Source: Duganella sp. SG902 | Lineage (GTDB): Bacteria; Pseudomonadota; Gammaproteobacteria; Burkholderiales; Burkholderiaceae_D | Direction: 5' to 3' | Length of the DNA stretch: 64,000 bases | Assembly: GCF_013376005.1 (NCBI RefSeq) | Contig: NZ_JABMJK010000012.1 | Location: 1-64,000 of the forward strand | Shown here: piece after piece, positions 52,715 through 62,880 of the stretch | Numbering within the stretch: position 1 is the stretch's first letter | Layout: every line of letters starts with the position of its first letter | Position numbers and translations under genes: made by a program | Notes under the pieces: model-generated | What the model was told of the DNA's origin: nothing | The model's input: only the letters and a program-made list of their open reading frames with translations | Database searches by the model: none

Positions 52715-54412
52715 TCAGGAACGCGCCCACAGCGTTTCGACGCTGGCGGTTTTTTTGCGCAGCAAATCCTTGCTGTAACTGACCACCAGGGTCTTGACCA
52801 GGCCGCTGACGTAATCCTTGTCGCGCAGCTTGTCGCGGTAGTCGAAATCCGGCGGCAACTCCTGGGTTTCGAAGTTCAGGTCGATCACCAGCCAGGCCGC
52901 CAACTCGTCCACTGTCGCGCGGAAGCGCGCCCGCTCCTCCTCGCGCCGGACATAGTCCTGCGGCCGCGCGATCATCGCCCTGCCCGCCTCGCTCAGGTCC
53001 AGTATCTTGCGCACCGCCAGCAGCATGACGTACTTGGTCAGCACATATTTGCCGAGCAGTTCGTTGCTGAGCTGGCGCAGGCCGAGCTCCAGCGCGGCGG
53101 CGATTTCGTACAGCATCACGATCTTGTCGGCGCTGACCTCCGGCCGCCCGAACACCTCGTTGTAGCGCTCGTCGAAGACCTGGTATTTCCGGTGCGTGGT
53201 CCAGGGCTCGCCCAAATCGAAGGCGATCATCATCAGGCCGGCCACCTCGTTGGAAATCGTCACGCCGCCGTTGATCGGCTCGCCGCGTTTCACCGCCAAC
53301 GCATAGCTGCCGCGGTAGTGCTTCTTGAATTCGTGCTGCAAGCGGGTCTGGATCGGATGATTGGATTTGAAGTCGCGCGCCTTGACGCCGTTCTGGTTGT
53401 TGGAATAGTTGGTGATCAACCCGGCCAGCGCGGAGCCGGCTTCCACCTGGATGAACTTGGTCAGCAGACGCAGGTCCGGCGAGATCATCGCGCGATGGTC
53501 GTACAGGCTGTTGAGGCTCTGGCAGCCGTTGACCACGTAGTAACCTTCGATCCGCAGGGTGTCCTCGTCGTGGCGCACGGTTTTCGCCAGCACCGTGACG
53601 CCATTGTGGAACAGCGGGAAGGCCTTGTGCAGGCTGTGCTGCCTGATGCTGGAGGCGATCGCGCGGTTCACGGCGGTGTTGCCCAGATCGGCCCGCACAT
53701 TCACCGAAAACAAGGACTGGTCGGCAATGCCGGAAAGTTTGATCAGGTCGCTGGCCAGCACCGGGACGATGCTGGCCGAAGTGCCGGCGTCGACCACGTA
53801 GTCGGCAACCGTCAGGCCGGAGATATCGAACTCGGCCACGCCGGACTGGATCGGATCTTTCTGGTCGGAGATGTACGACTCCGCCAACTCGGCGATGCCG
53901 GCGAACTTGATCGCCGGGTGGGCGGCAAGGAAGGCCGCGCCGTTGGCGTCCAGCTCGAGATTGCAGACAAACACGCCGCGCACCTCGTATTCGCCAAGCC
54001 TGTCGACCACGGCGAGACGCGCGATCAGCGCGTTGGCTTGCGCGTCGCCGGCGCTCGCCATCAGGTTTTGCAGGGCGGGCGCCGAGCGGAACTGGGTCAG
54101 CGTGCCAGCGAACTCGCGCAGTTGCTTGTCGCCGACGCGCGCGGCGGCGCGCTGGCTGATCTTGCTTTGGAAGACGTCGATGGTGCCGGCGCCCTCGTTG
54201 ATGTAGATGCCGTCGATGCCCTTGTCGCCGGACTGGTCGCACACGCAGTCGGTGGCTTCCAGCTCATCGAGCCGGTAGTAGTTGACCAGATACCAGATGA
54301 GGAAGGCGGCACTCTCGGAGCGCCGCGCGCTCTGGTATGGCTTGATGCGCGCAAGCAGCGCGGAATAGCGCAAATCGATAGGCATGGCGACCGGGCCTCC
54401 GGGGAAATTCAT
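52715..54412 (-). CDS. AIPR-family protein with Mrr-like nuclease motif (candidate phage defence)
   Basis: A 565-residue protein of the AIPR family (abortive-infection phage resistance, PF10592). The AIPR core is recognisable by SLHKAFPLFHNGVTVLAKTV, YYVVNGCQSLNSLYDHR and TNYSNNQNGVKARDF. The N-terminus contains Glu33, Asp67 in KGIDGIYI and Gln82-x-Lys84 in DVFQSK. That spacing resembles the PD-(D/E)xK active site of Mrr-type endonucleases, so a nucleic-acid-cutting role is plausible. It stands alone between the cold-shock gene and icd with ordinary GC. The start is uncertain among 54385, 54412 and 54424; GGAGG lies five bases before 54412. No partner defence gene is adjacent. Confidence 0.78.
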   Translation of the reverse strand: MNFPGGPVAMPIDLRYSALLARIKPYQSARRSESAAFLIWYLVNYYRLDELEATDCVCDQSGDKGIDGIYINEGAGTIDVFQSKISQRAAARVGDKQLREFAGTLTQFRSAPALQNLMASAGDAQANALIARLAVVDRLGEYEVRGVFVCNLELDANGAAFLAAHPAIKFAGIAELAESYISDQKDPIQSGVAEFDISGLTVADYVVDAGTSASIVPVLASDLIKLSGIADQSLFSVNVRADLGNTAVNRAIASSIRQHSLHKAFPLFHNGVTVLAKTVRHDEDTLRIEGYYVVNGCQSLNSLYDHRAMISPDLRLLTKFIQVEAGSALAGLITNYSNNQNGVKARDFKSNHPIQTRLQHEFKKHYRGSYALAVKRGEPINGGVTISNEVAGLMMIAFDLGEPWTTHRKYQVFDERYNEVFGRPEVSADKIVMLYEIAAALELGLRQLSNELLGKYVLTKYVMLLAVRKILDLSEAGRAMIARPQDYVRREEERARFRATVDELAAWLVIDLNFETQELPPDFDYRDKLRDKDYVSGLVKTLVVSYSKDLLRKKTASVETLWARS

Positions 54413-54504
54413 CACGCCCTCCATGATAGATACCGGTCCGGTTAGACCATTCAATCCTCATCAAGGTTCGGCGCGATGAACGGCCGGCCCGGCCGCACTG
54501 CGGC

Positions 54505-55761
<1,257 letters not shown>

Positions 55762-55879
55762 CGTGGTCTTCTCCGTTGTCCAAGTCTTCTATAAGATATA
55801 AGACGGGTGTTTCACATTATGCACGAGTATGTCGCGGCGCGCCAAGGTTTTCAAGCCTACACTACAATAGCTTTCAATA

Positions 55880-56434
55880 ATGTCCTTAATTCTATTCAAT
55901 AAGCCGTTCCAGGTGCTGTGCCAGTTTTCCCCAAAGGACGGCAAGGCCACGCTGGCCGACCACCTCGCCATTCCGAAGATTTATCCCGCCGGCCGCCTCG
56001 ACTACGACAGCGAGGGCCTGATGCTGCTGACCGACGACGGCAAGCTGCAGCACGCCATCGCCCATCCCGACCACAAGGCCGGCAAGACCTATCTGGTGCA
56101 GGTGGAAGGCGTGCCGGACGCCGACGCCATGGCGCGCCTGCAGGCGCCGCTCAACCTGGGCGACTTCACCACCCAGCCATGCCAGGCGGTGCGCATCGCC
56201 GAGCCGGAGTGGCTGTGGCCGCGCAACCCGCCGATCCGCGAACGCGCCGGCCAGCCCACCAGCTGGCTCGCCATCACGCTGCGCGAAGGCAAGAACCGCC
56301 AGGTGCGGCGCATGACGGCGGCGGTCGGCCTGCCGACCCTGCGCCTGGTGCGCAGCGCCATCGGCGCCATCTCGCTGGCCACCCACCCGCTGATGCCGGG
56401 CGAGTGGATGGCGGTCTCGCCGCAAGACCTGTAA
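55880..56434 (+). CDS. rluE: 23S rRNA pseudouridine synthase E-like (RsuA family)
   Basis: A 184-residue pseudouridine synthase of the RsuA/RluB/E/F group lacking the N-terminal S4 domain. The catalytic Asp is in AGRLDYDSEGLMLLTDD; further motifs are KTYLVQVEG, ITLREGKNRQVRRM and LRLVRSAIGAI. RluE modifies one uridine in domain V of E. coli 23S; the same target here is inference. It shares a terminator hairpin with the convergent rpsT. Confidence 0.92.
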   Translation: MSLILFNKPFQVLCQFSPKDGKATLADHLAIPKIYPAGRLDYDSEGLMLLTDDGKLQHAIAHPDHKAGKTYLVQVEGVPDADAMARLQAPLNLGDFTTQPCQAVRIAEPEWLWPRNPPIRERAGQPTSWLAITLREGKNRQVRRMTAAVGLPTLRLVRSAIGAISLATHPLMPGEWMAVSPQDL

Positions 56435-56441
56435 ACGACAA

Positions 56442-56470
56442 AAGCCGTGCTGGCGACGCCAGCGCGGCTT
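56442..56470. terminator. Shared terminator between rluE-like gene and rpsT
   Basis: AAGCCGTGCTGGC (56442-56454) and GCCAGCGCGGCTT (56458-56470) form a 13-bp stem with one T-G pair and a three-base loop. A-rich and T-rich flanks let it work from both sides of the convergent genes. Confidence 0.82.
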
Positions 56471-56496
56471 CTTGCTTGGTCTTCCGGAAGGAAGAA

Positions 56497-56763
56497 TTAA
56501 GCGGACAGTGCCTTCAGGGCAGCTGCCAGACGGCTCTTGTGGCGAGCTGCCTTGTTTTTGTGGATGATCTTCTTGTCAGCGATGGAGTCGATGGTCGACA
56601 CCGAAGCTTGGAAGATGGTCGTCGCGGCAGCTTTGTCACCAGCCTGGATGGCCTTACGCACAGCCTTGATAGCGGTGCGCAGGGTCGAACGCTGAGCCGA
56701 GTTGTGAGCGTTTTGCTTAACTGCTTGACGAGCGCGTTTGCGCGCTTGTGCGGTATTTGCCAT
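56497..56763 (-). CDS. rpsT: 30S ribosomal protein S20
   Basis: Primary 16S-binding protein of 88 residues, almost all Ala, Lys and Arg-rich helices: [16 protein letters not shown] at the start and [19 protein letters not shown] at the end. ATG 56763 gives the family length. It is divergent from murJ, a conserved arrangement in beta- and gammaproteobacteria. The upstream gap has a perfect palindrome 32 bases before the start, and a second copy further up, that may be part of its control. Confidence 0.97.
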   Translation of the reverse strand: MANTAQARKRARQAVKQNAHNSAQRSTLRTAIKAVRKAIQAGDKAAATTIFQASVSTIDSIADKKIIHKNKAARHKSRLAAALKALSA

Positions 56764-56794
56764 GAAATTTCCTAAACAGGTAAATGATGCGTTT

Positions 56795-56896
56795 GCAAAC
56801 ATTAATGTTTGCCAAACAGGTGCGTCCTAGGTTGCCATAAGAGCGAACCGTGTGAGTCAAACTACTGCCTGCCAAACATTAATGTCTGCGCAACAG
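56795..56896. repeat. Two direct repeats with palindromic core between rpsT and murJ
   Basis: GCAAACATTAATGTTTGC (56795-56812) is a perfect 18-bp palindrome. A related copy begins with AAACATTAATGTCTGCG (56874 onward). Over 23 bases the two agree at 20, starting 77 bases apart. Between them lies a possible minus-strand -35 TTGACT (56860 to 56855) for rpsT. They look like paired operator sites. Confidence 0.55.
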
Positions 56897-56911
56897 AATT
56901 TTGTACAGCCT

Positions 56912-56953
56912 GTGATTATAGCGATATTTATCAGCAGGAGCAACTATAATCAC
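56912..56953 (+). promoter_or_regulatory. Inverted repeat and promoter-like element before murJ
   Basis: GTGATTATAG (56912-56921) and CTATAATCAC (56944-56953) are perfect inverted 10-mers, five bases before the murJ ATG. The loop contains AGGAG (56936-56940). The right arm contains a consensus TATAAT (56945-56950). It can be read either as a promoter -10 or as an RNA hairpin that presents the ribosome site in its loop. Confidence 0.5.
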
Positions 56954-56958
56954 GTCCC

Positions 56959-58497
56959 ATGAACTTGCTTAAGACACTTACCGCCATCTCCAGCATGACC
57001 ATGCTGTCCCGGATTACCGGCCTCCTGCGTGAAACCCTGATCGCCCGCGCGTTCGGCGCCGGCGGCCTGACCGACGCCTATATTGTCGCCTTCCGCATCC
57101 CCAACCTGCTGCGCCGGCTGTTTGCCGAGGGCGCGTTCTCGCAGGCGTTCGTGCCCATCCTGGCCGAGTACAAGAACAAGCAGGGCCACGAGGCCAGCAA
57201 GCGCCTGACCGACCACGTGGCCAACACGCTGGTATGGGCCACGCTGCTGGTGACGGTGGTCGGCATTATAGCCTCGCCGCTGTTCATCTACCTGATCGCC
57301 ACCGGCCTCAAGGAGTTTGACGCGGCGGTGTGGATGACCCGCGTGATGTTCCCTTATATTAGCTTCATGGCCTTCGTGGCCCTGGCCGGCGGCGTGCTCA
57401 ACACCTGGCGCGAGTTCAAGATCCCGGCCTTCACGCCGGTGCTGCTGAACTTGTCCTCGATCCTGGCCTCGCTGTTCCTGCAGCAGCACCTGGCGCAGCC
57501 GATCTACGCCATGGCCATCGCGGTGTTCGTCGGCGGCGTGCTGCAGGTGGCGATCCAGATTCCCGCGCTGATCCGCATCGGCATGCTGCCCCGGCTGTCG
57601 TGGAACCCGGCCGCCGGCCTGGGCGACCCGGGCGTGCGGCGCGTGCTCAAGAAGATGGGACCGGCGGTGTTCGCGGTCTCGGCCGCGCAGATCAGCCTGA
57701 TGATCAACACCAGCATCGCCTCGCGCCTGGTCGACGGCAGCATTTCATGGCTGTCCTACGCCGACCGCCTGATGGAATTCCCCACCGCCCTGCTGGGCGT
57801 GGCGCTGGGCACCATCCTGCTGCCCAGCCTGTCCAAGGCCCAGGCCGACGACGACAAGCAGGAATACTCGGAACTGCTGGACTGGGGCCTGCGCCTGACC
57901 TTCCTGCTGGCGCTGCCGGCGGCGGTCGGCATGGCGGTGCTGGCCGAGCCGATGATCGCCACCCTGTTCCACTACGGCGCCTTCAGCGACGAAGCCACCA
58001 CGCAATCGGCGCGGCCGCTGATCGCCTACTGCGTCGGCCTGCTGGGCATCATCCTGGTGAAGACGCTGGCGCCGGCGTTTTACGCGCAGCAGGACATCCG
58101 CACGCCGGTGCGCATCGCGCTGATGGTGCTGGTGGCCACCCAACTGATGAATTTACTGTTCGTGCCCTATCTGCAGGTCTCGGGCCTGGCGCTGTCGATC
58201 GGCATGGGCGCCTGCCTGAACGCGGCCTTCCTGTACACCGGCCTGCGCAAGCGCGACATCTACCGCCCGCGGCCGGGCTGGCCGCTGTTCTGCGTCAAGC
58301 TGGTGATCGGTTGCGGCCTGATGGGCGCGGCCGCCTGGCTGGGCGCGCGCCAGATCGACTGGATCGGCCTGCAGCACCACGCCTTCCTGCGCGCCGGCGC
58401 CCTGCTGCTGCTGGTGGGCGTGTGCGCGGCGGTGTACTTCGGCGCGCTGCTGGCGATGGGCTTCCGGCTGCGCGACTTCAAGCGCATCGCGCGCTGA
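56959..58497 (+). CDS. murJ: Lipid II flippase MurJ (MviN family)
   Basis: Flips lipid II across the inner membrane for peptidoglycan synthesis. The 512-residue protein has 14 predicted membrane helices and MOP-superfamily features: MTMLSRITGLLRETLIARAFG, AGGLTDAYIVAFRIPNLLRRLFAEGAFSQAF split over the first helices, SWLSYADRLMEFPTALLGVALGTILLP and LLGIILVKTLAPAFYAQQDIRTPV. It is divergent from rpsT. The nearest purine-rich ribosome site is 18 bases upstream, inside a hairpin loop. A terminator follows 20 bases after the stop. Confidence 0.96.
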   Translation: MNLLKTLTAISSMTMLSRITGLLRETLIARAFGAGGLTDAYIVAFRIPNLLRRLFAEGAFSQAFVPILAEYKNKQGHEASKRLTDHVANTLVWATLLVTVVGIIASPLFIYLIATGLKEFDAAVWMTRVMFPYISFMAFVALAGGVLNTWREFKIPAFTPVLLNLSSILASLFLQQHLAQPIYAMAIAVFVGGVLQVAIQIPALIRIGMLPRLSWNPAAGLGDPGVRRVLKKMGPAVFAVSAAQISLMINTSIASRLVDGSISWLSYADRLMEFPTALLGVALGTILLPSLSKAQADDDKQEYSELLDWGLRLTFLLALPAAVGMAVLAEPMIATLFHYGAFSDEATTQSARPLIAYCVGLLGIILVKTLAPAFYAQQDIRTPVRIALMVLVATQLMNLLFVPYLQVSGLALSIGMGACLNAAFLYTGLRKRDIYRPRPGWPLFCVKLVIGCGLMGAAAWLGARQIDWIGLQHHAFLRAGALLLLVGVCAAVYFGALLAMGFRLRDFKRIAR

Positions 58498-58517
58498 ACA
58501 CCAGACCGCAGGACGAA

Positions 58518-58543
58518 AAAAAACCCGCCGAGGCGGGTTTTTT
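58518..58543. terminator. Bidirectional terminator between murJ and the PEP-CTERM gene
   Basis: AAAAAACCCGC (58518-58528) and GCGGGTTTTTT (58533-58543) form an 11-bp stem with a four-base loop and A/T runs on both sides. It serves the convergent murJ and PEP-CTERM genes. Confidence 0.93.
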
Positions 58544-58557
58544 AACGCGAGCCTGAC

Positions 58558-59061
58558 TTAGGCTTTTTTGCGGCGAGCAGCAACAGCACCAACCAGTGCC
58601 AGGCCGCCCAGCATCATGCCGTAGGTGGTTGGCTCTGGAACTGGCAGGGCCGACACGGTAGCGGTGTAGGTGGTGTTTTTCAGCACGGTCGTGCCCCAGA
58701 TGTGCACGGTGTAGGTGCCAGCGCCCAGCGAACCAGCCCACGACAGGTTCTGGGTCGAACCGGTGGTGACTGCTGGGCCGAAGGTGCCGACGCCAACCAG
58801 TTCACCGCCGAAGCCGGTGATCGCGCCAGCTGGAGCAGCGAAGGTTTGCTGCGCGCCGAACGAGGTGGCCGATGGCACGTCGATGGTGAAGGTCCAGGTG
58901 TCCAGGAAGCTAACATTGGCGCCGTACTTGGCCGAACCTTCCGACACGGAGTCAAAGCCGGTCGAATCCAAGGTGCCCAGATCCTTGGTGGTGCCTGCTG
59001 CGAATGCGCCGAACGAAGCGACTGCCAGCACTGCGCCAGCTGCGAAAGATTTCAATTTCAT
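58558..59061 (-). CDS. PEP-CTERM sorting domain protein (FxDxF-like)
   Basis: A 167-residue secreted protein: signal peptide (KLKSFAAGAVLAVASFGAFAAG), a beta-rich middle with FLDTWTFTIDVP resembling the FxDxF subgroup, and the C-terminal PEP-CTERM signal VPEPTTYGMMLGGLALVGA followed by ARRKKA. That tail is recognised by an exosortase (EpsH/XrtA) and the protein usually becomes part of the cell surface or biofilm matrix. No exosortase is in the window. AAGGA eight bases upstream supports ATG 59061. About 230 AT-rich bases separate it from the pilin operon. Confidence 0.92.
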   Translation of the reverse strand: MKLKSFAAGAVLAVASFGAFAAGTTKDLGTLDSTGFDSVSEGSAKYGANVSFLDTWTFTIDVPSATSFGAQQTFAAPAGAITGFGGELVGVGTFGPAVTTGSTQNLSWAGSLGAGTYTVHIWGTTVLKNTTYTATVSALPVPEPTTYGMMLGGLALVGAVAARRKKA

Positions 59062-59291
59062 AAGGTTATCCTTAATCAAACGAATTGTGACTGTGCTTGC
59101 GCCAGCCACTTGTGGGTTAATAGGAGTGCTGCTAGGACGAACAATAACATAAAAACATTAATTACGATTGTAAATATTCTACTTTTAATTCCTTTTTTGC
59201 AATTTCTTTCGCATCGCAAAAAAAATCTATCCGCAGCGCACCATTTTGGCAATGCCTGCGTCCACTTTTTGGTGAGAAAGTTGACTTTTAC

Positions 59292-60014
59292 TCATATATC
59301 TTGCGGCTCGGCAGGGGGTGTTTCGGGGGGCGTTGGTATAACGTTTTCATAGGGAGAGGCGGGCTCTTCCTTAGGGGGCGGGGCCTCTTTTTCGGGCTCG
59401 GGCTGGTCCGTTTTGGGGGGCGATATTGGTGCGGGTAAATTTTGTTGTCGCGAGCCCAAACCTTGTTGTAAATCAGATACAGGCTTGATAGTTTGTGCTT
59501 GATTTTCCCCTTTGGGACTGTCGGCCGCCATGGCGAATTTCCATTCGGAAATTCGAGTCTTGCCCTCAAACCCAGAATATCGTACAGGAAAGTTGCTTAT
59601 TTTCACGGGTTTTGCATCGGACAGGCTGTAGACCGCCAACACCCCCACTTTGTCTCCCAGGTAGACGATGCCCCACTCCGCCTTGCGGGTCATCGGATCG
59701 ACAAAAATCTTGCGCAGATGCCGGCGCGTGCCCGGGAAGCGCGGATCCTTGAGCAATTCCTTCAACGAGGGCGGCTGCGTCGGCTGGCCTTGCGGCGTGG
59801 CGTCCGCGTAGCTCTTCAGGGCGTCGCTAAAGGCGCCGCCGATATCGAGCAATTCCTGCTCCGCCTTGCTGCGCTGCAGCACCGAACCCAGTTTAATGGC
59901 CGACGCCGTTATCAAAGCGATAATGGCAACCAGGATAATCAGGCTCAGATAGGTGAAGCCGCGCGCGTTCCCGATGCGCCGCGCCCCATTCGGCAATGTT
60001 GACGCTTCGGCCAT
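59292..60014 (-). CDS. Atypical prepilin-like protein with Ser at position 5
   Basis: A 240-residue protein with an 18-residue leader, then a class III prepilin signal NARG|FTYLSLIILVAIIALI. The prepilin peptidase would cleave after the Gly. The mature protein has Ser at position 5 where nearly all type IV pilins and GspG have Glu. A GspG-like globular domain follows (KIFVDPMTRKAEWGIVYLGDKVGV), then a long Pro/Glu-rich tail from about residue 180. A missing Glu5 in T2SS is typical of the tip pseudopilin GspK, but the fold here is GspG-like. It is the last gene of the operon, one base after the GspG-like gene. Confidence 0.85.
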   Translation of the reverse strand: MAEASTLPNGARRIGNARGFTYLSLIILVAIIALITASAIKLGSVLQRSKAEQELLDIGGAFSDALKSYADATPQGQPTQPPSLKELLKDPRFPGTRRHLRKIFVDPMTRKAEWGIVYLGDKVGVLAVYSLSDAKPVKISNFPVRYSGFEGKTRISEWKFAMAADSPKGENQAQTIKPVSDLQQGLGSRQQNLPAPISPPKTDQPEPEKEAPPPKEEPASPYENVIPTPPETPPAEPQDI

Positions 60015-60015
60015 A

Positions 60016-60387
60016 TCACCAGTCGGCGTAAGGCTTGCCGGTGCGGTCGTTGCCGGCGGCGCCGCTGCGGATGTTGTAGACGCCGCCCTTGCTGCTGTCC
60101 TCCGGCGGCACGATGATCCAGCTGCTGTCGCTTTCGGTGATCGGGTCGTAGGGCAAGGCGCGCAGGTAGCGTTTTTCCACCAGTTGGTCGAGCGAGTCCG
60201 GATAGCGGCCGGTGTCGCCGTAATATTGGTCCAGCACCTGGCGCACGTTGCGCAGGTTGTCGGCCAGCACCACCTCCTTCGACTTGTCGATGCTGGGGAA
60301 GTAGCGCGGCACGGCCAGCGTCAGCATCAGGGCCACGATGCCTAGCACCACCAGCAATTCGATCAGTGTGAATCCTTTGCGCTTCAT
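60016..60387 (-). CDS. GspG-like major pseudopilin
   Basis: A 123-residue pseudopilin with [20 protein letters not shown] and Glu5 intact, followed by RYFPSIDKSKEVVLADNLRNVRQVLDQYYGDTGRYPDSLDQLV. That matches the GspG family (major pseudopilin of type II secretion) in length and fold. It lacks the typical C-terminal DG-rich calcium loop in recognisable form, ending instead AAGNDRTGKPYADW. The start may be GTG 60396 or ATG 60387; the ATG gives the usual leader. Its end is one base from the next gene. Confidence 0.9.
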   Translation of the reverse strand: MKRKGFTLIELLVVLGIVALMLTLAVPRYFPSIDKSKEVVLADNLRNVRQVLDQYYGDTGRYPDSLDQLVEKRYLRALPYDPITESDSSWIIVPPEDSSKGGVYNIRSGAAGNDRTGKPYADW

Positions 60388-60389
60388 GC

Positions 60390-60860
60390 TCACCACTTCT
60401 TGTAAGGTACGCCGTTCAGGCCGGTCTTCTCGCTGAGGCTGTAGACGTCGTAGACGTCCTCGCCCTCCTTCGGCTGGTCGGCCTCGCTGGCGTAGCTGCG
60501 TTTGCCCCAGGTCTGGGCGTCGCTCAGCATGCCGTCGGGATTGAACGGGTCGCGCGGCACGCGGCGCAGGAAGAATATCTTGGCATGCTTGGGGTTTTGC
60601 AGGTCCGGCACGCCCTCCACCAGCGTTTCCAGCGTCTTGGGATAGCCGCTGGCGCCCAGCGTCTTGGCGATGCGGCCCTGGTCGTAGGCCAGCTTGTAGG
60701 CGTCCAGCGCGTGGCGGATCTCGCGCAGCGACTCGCGCAGATCCTGCTCCTGCCGCCGCTGCACCACCACTTGCGCGGTCGGGATCACCAGGGCGCTGAG
60801 CAGGCCAAGGATGGCCAGCGTCACCAGCAGCTCGATCAAGGTGAAACCGCGCGTGCGCAT
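60390..60860 (-). CDS. GspG/H-like pseudopilin
   Basis: A 156-residue prepilin with [26 protein letters not shown] and Glu5 intact. The globular part ([36 protein letters not shown], then PRDPFNPDG) resembles GspG-type proteins with an alpha/beta-rich domain. It ends LNGVPYKKW. The stop overlaps the possible GTG start of the GspG-like gene. It follows the secretin gene by 13 bases, so it is translated from the same mRNA. Confidence 0.89.
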   Translation of the reverse strand: MRTRGFTLIELLVTLAILGLLSALVIPTAQVVVQRRQEQDLRESLREIRHALDAYKLAYDQGRIAKTLGASGYPKTLETLVEGVPDLQNPKHAKIFFLRRVPRDPFNPDGMLSDAQTWGKRSYASEADQPKEGEDVYDVYSLSEKTGLNGVPYKKW

Positions 60861-60873
60861 CGTCAGGCCCGGA

Positions 60874-62880
60874 TTACTGCTGCACCGGCGGCGCGGCTTC
60901 GGTGGCAGGCGATGGCTCGGTGGCGGGCGGCTGCACGGCCTGCGGCTGCGCGCCCTGGGTGGCCGGCAGCGGCGCGGGCTGCGACTGCGACAGCGGTGTG
61001 GCCTGCACCGGCGAAGGCTGCGGCGCGGCCGGCACGCCGCCGGATGGCGCGCCCGCTGGCGCTGGCGCTGGCGCGGGACGGGCCGGCGCCGAAGCTGGCA
61101 GCGGCACGGTGGCGCGCGGCGTCAGGTCCGGGCGGCGGCGGAAGCTGGCCTCGGTGCCGGCCGAGAATTCCGAAGCCGAAGCTTCCGGACGCTGCACGTT
61201 GCGGATCAGGTGCGGTGTGATCGACAACACGATCTCGGTTTTCTGGTTGTCGTCGCGCTGGCTGCCGAACAGGCGGCTGACGATCGGCAACTCGCTGAAG
61301 CCCGGAACCTTGTTGGACGAGTTGCGCTCCTCGTTGTTGATCAGGCCCGCCAGCACCTGGTTCTCGCCGTCCTTCAGCTGCAGCATGGTGGAGGCCTGGC
61401 GCGTGCCCAGTTGATACGCGGTGGTGCCGTTCTTGGTGGTGATGGTGCTGACCAGGTTACTGACCTCCAGCTGCATGCGGATCGCCACCTCGTTATTGAG
61501 GTAGATGGTCGGCTCGGCGTTCAGGGTCAGGCCGACGTCCACGTAGGTGACCGAGTCGCTGGCGAAGCCGCCCACGCCGGAGGACACGGTGGAGGTAATC
61601 ACCGGCAGCTTGTCGCCGATGACGATCTTGGCCTTCTCCTTGTTGCGCACGCGGATGCGCGGGTTGGCCAGCAGGTTGGAGTCCGAGTCGTTCTTGTTGG
61701 CGTTGATCGACAACTGCGCGCCGGTGACGCCGATGGTGCGCTGGTTCAGGTTATTCAGGTCGCGGATGGTGATGCCGGTGCCGCCCGAGGTGGACAGGGG
61801 CGCGAAGCCCAGCGTGGTCGGCCACACCACGCCCAGGTCCATCAGGCGCGAGCGCTTCACCTCGAGGATCTCCACCTCCAGCATCACCTCCGCTTCCGGC
61901 GCGTCCTGCAGCGTGATCAAACGCTCGGCCAGGCGGATCGCCTCGGGCGTGTCGCGCACGATGATGAGGTTCAGCTTTTCATCCACCACCACGTCGCGCG
62001 ACTTGAGGATGGTCTTGAGCGTGTTGGCCACCAGCTTGGCCTCGGCGTTGGCCAGGAAGAAGGTCTTGACCGTCATCTCCTGATATTCCTTCAGCTTGGC
62101 CGCGACGTTGGGGTAGATCAGGATGGTGTTGGCGTCCATGACCTGCTGCTCCAGCTGATTGGTGAGCAGCAGGAAGTAGATCGCCGATTCCACCGTGCTG
62201 TTCTTCAGCAGCACCGTGGTTTTCTGGTCGGTCTTCACGTCCTTGTCGAACACGAAGTTCAGGCCCGAACGGCGCGAGATCACTTCAAACACCTGCTTCA
62301 GCGGCGCGTCGCGGAACTCGATGGTGATCGGCTGCTTGTAGGCTTTCGACAGGCCCGACTCCACCGCCGGCGGCGCGGTCTTCTCGGCCACCTCGCGCAG
62401 CATGGCGCGCGCCTTGTCGTTGGTCGGCGATTCGGTCAGGATGGCGTTGAGCTTTTGTTTGGCCAGTTCGTATTCGCCCTTGTTGAAATGCTGGATGGCG
62501 GCTTCCATCAAGTTGGCCTGGCGCCCGTCGCGCTCCAGCGCTCGCAGGCCGGCGACGGCGCGCTCGTTCTGCGCGTCGAGACCCAGCACGCGGCGATAGC
62601 CCTGCTCCGCCTGCGCGGTCCGTCCCTCGGCCTGGTCGCGCTCCGCCGCCTCGAGGATGCGCTGGGTGGCGCGCTCCCGTGCGCTCAGGTAGGCGCTGCG
62701 ATACTGCGCATTGGTCGGATCGGCCTGCACGGCCTCCTGGTACTTGGCGAGGCCGGCTTCGACCTGGTTCTTCGCGATCAGGTCATTGCCGTCGCGGTAG
62801 GCCATTTGCGCGGCGCAGCCGCTCAGCAGGATCGCCAGCGCAGCGCAGCTGCCGAGTTTCTTCAGAGGGCTAGCCATCAC
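60874..62880 (-). CDS. GspD/PilQ-like outer-membrane secretin lipoprotein
   Basis: A 668-residue secretin forming the outer-membrane gate. A lipoprotein signal (lipobox LLSGC, Cys22) is followed by TPR-like repeats (about 30-170), STN and secretin-N domains (about 175-330) and the secretin domain (about 335-565) ending in [13 protein letters not shown] Pro/Ala-rich tail of about 90 residues follows. The TPR-containing, lipidated architecture differs from classical GspD and is closer to MshL-like secretins. It overlaps the upstream gene by four bases (ATGATGG). Confidence 0.93.
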   Translation of the reverse strand: MMASPLKKLGSCAALAILLSGCAAQMAYRDGNDLIAKNQVEAGLAKYQEAVQADPTNAQYRSAYLSARERATQRILEAAERDQAEGRTAQAEQGYRRVLGLDAQNERAVAGLRALERDGRQANLMEAAIQHFNKGEYELAKQKLNAILTESPTNDKARAMLREVAEKTAPPAVESGLSKAYKQPITIEFRDAPLKQVFEVISRRSGLNFVFDKDVKTDQKTTVLLKNSTVESAIYFLLLTNQLEQQVMDANTILIYPNVAAKLKEYQEMTVKTFFLANAEAKLVANTLKTILKSRDVVVDEKLNLIIVRDTPEAIRLAERLITLQDAPEAEVMLEVEILEVKRSRLMDLGVVWPTTLGFAPLSTSGGTGITIRDLNNLNQRTIGVTGAQLSINANKNDSDSNLLANPRIRVRNKEKAKIVIGDKLPVITSTVSSGVGGFASDSVTYVDVGLTLNAEPTIYLNNEVAIRMQLEVSNLVSTITTKNGTTAYQLGTRQASTMLQLKDGENQVLAGLINNEERNSSNKVPGFSELPIVSRLFGSQRDDNQKTEIVLSITPHLIRNVQRPEASASEFSAGTEASFRRRPDLTPRATVPLPASAPARPAPAPAPAGAPSGGVPAAPQPSPVQATPLSQSQPAPLPATQGAQPQAVQPPATEPSPATEAAPPVQQ

